A stretch of 54,139 nucleotides of DNA, taken from contig CABJBM010000035.1 in assembly GCA_902363835.1 (NCBI GenBank), forward strand, positions 1 through 54,139, written 5' to 3'. The notes below the pieces were generated by a model. The model searched no databases. It saw only the letters and a program-made list of their open reading frames with translations, and was not told the origin of the DNA. How positions within the stretch are numbered: position 1 is the stretch's first letter; each line of letters opens with the position of its first letter. The DNA comes from Lachnospiraceae bacterium (GTDB lineage Bacteria; Bacillota; Clostridia; Lachnospirales; Lachnospiraceae). The position numbers were made by a program, and so were the translations under genes. This document shows positions 52,178 to 54,139 of the stretch, one piece after another.

Positions 52178-52194
52178 CAACCGACCAGACTAGT

Positions 52195-54105
<1,911 letters not shown>

Positions 54106-54139
54106 TTACTAATATCTTTTTATTCTGTAACTGAATAAG

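Overview
The window reads as chromosome of an anaerobic, spore-former-type Firmicute of the class Clostridia, most likely a Lachnospiraceae of the Lacrimispora / Clostridium sphenoides kind. This is inferred from the gene order dnaK-dnaJ ... prmA-rsmE-nifS-thiI ... mtaB-ireB-ruvX-DUF1292-fur-rnj, the moderate GC content, the strong AGGAGG-type ribosome sites and the pyruvate phosphate dikinase. No rRNA, tRNA, CRISPR array, prophage or intact insertion sequence was found. Most genes lie on the minus strand.

Region 1 (1-8.1 kb) is accessory and partly decayed. A DeoR regulator is followed by the scar of a metal/corrinoid-type ABC locus: a twice-broken FecE-like ATPase, an in-frame fusion of nitrogenase-like and FecCD-like fragments, and the tail of a solute-binding protein. 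Next comes a minus-strand set: a LysR regulator, a divergent cis-prenyltransferase and a CooS-type carbon monoxide dehydrogenase whose active-site residues depart from those of true CO oxidisers. Diverging from it are two half-size chromate-type transporter genes and an unknown gene.

Region 2 (8.1-13.3 kb) is a sulfur unit: a C-S lyase (MalY/PatB type), a cystine-type symporter and a CoA-disulfide reductase with a rhodanese domain, read away from a divergent MarR regulator. Region 3 (13.5-22.4 kb) holds pyruvate phosphate dikinase, a complete BMP/NupOPQ-type nucleoside ABC transporter with a terminator between the binding protein and the ATPase, and a cupin protein.

Region 4 (22.5-30.5 kb) carries glyS, a lipoprotein, recO, era, an M16 peptidase and a YdcF-like membrane protein. 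Between these genes are two copies of a roughly 145-nt structured repeat whose helices differ between copies by compensating changes, plus a 36-bp tandem repeat. Region 5 (30.7-35.8 kb) is a hydantoinase/oxoprolinase unit with a GntR regulator, a zinc-peptidase-like protein and a permease.

Region 6 (36.2-54.1 kb) is core: tRNA wobble modification (U32 protein, TrmR), RNase J, Fur, RuvX, IreB, MtaB, ThiI with NifS, RsmE, PrmA and DnaJ/DnaK. Small accessory genes are interspersed: an HPr-like protein without the phosphorylated histidine, a nucleotidyltransferase with a truncated HEPN partner, and a choline-binding-repeat protein. The features most worth a second look are the covarying repeat, a hairpin leader shared by era and thiI, the atypical CooS, the nitrogenase-like/FecCD scar, and the alternative hairpins between dnaK and dnaJ.
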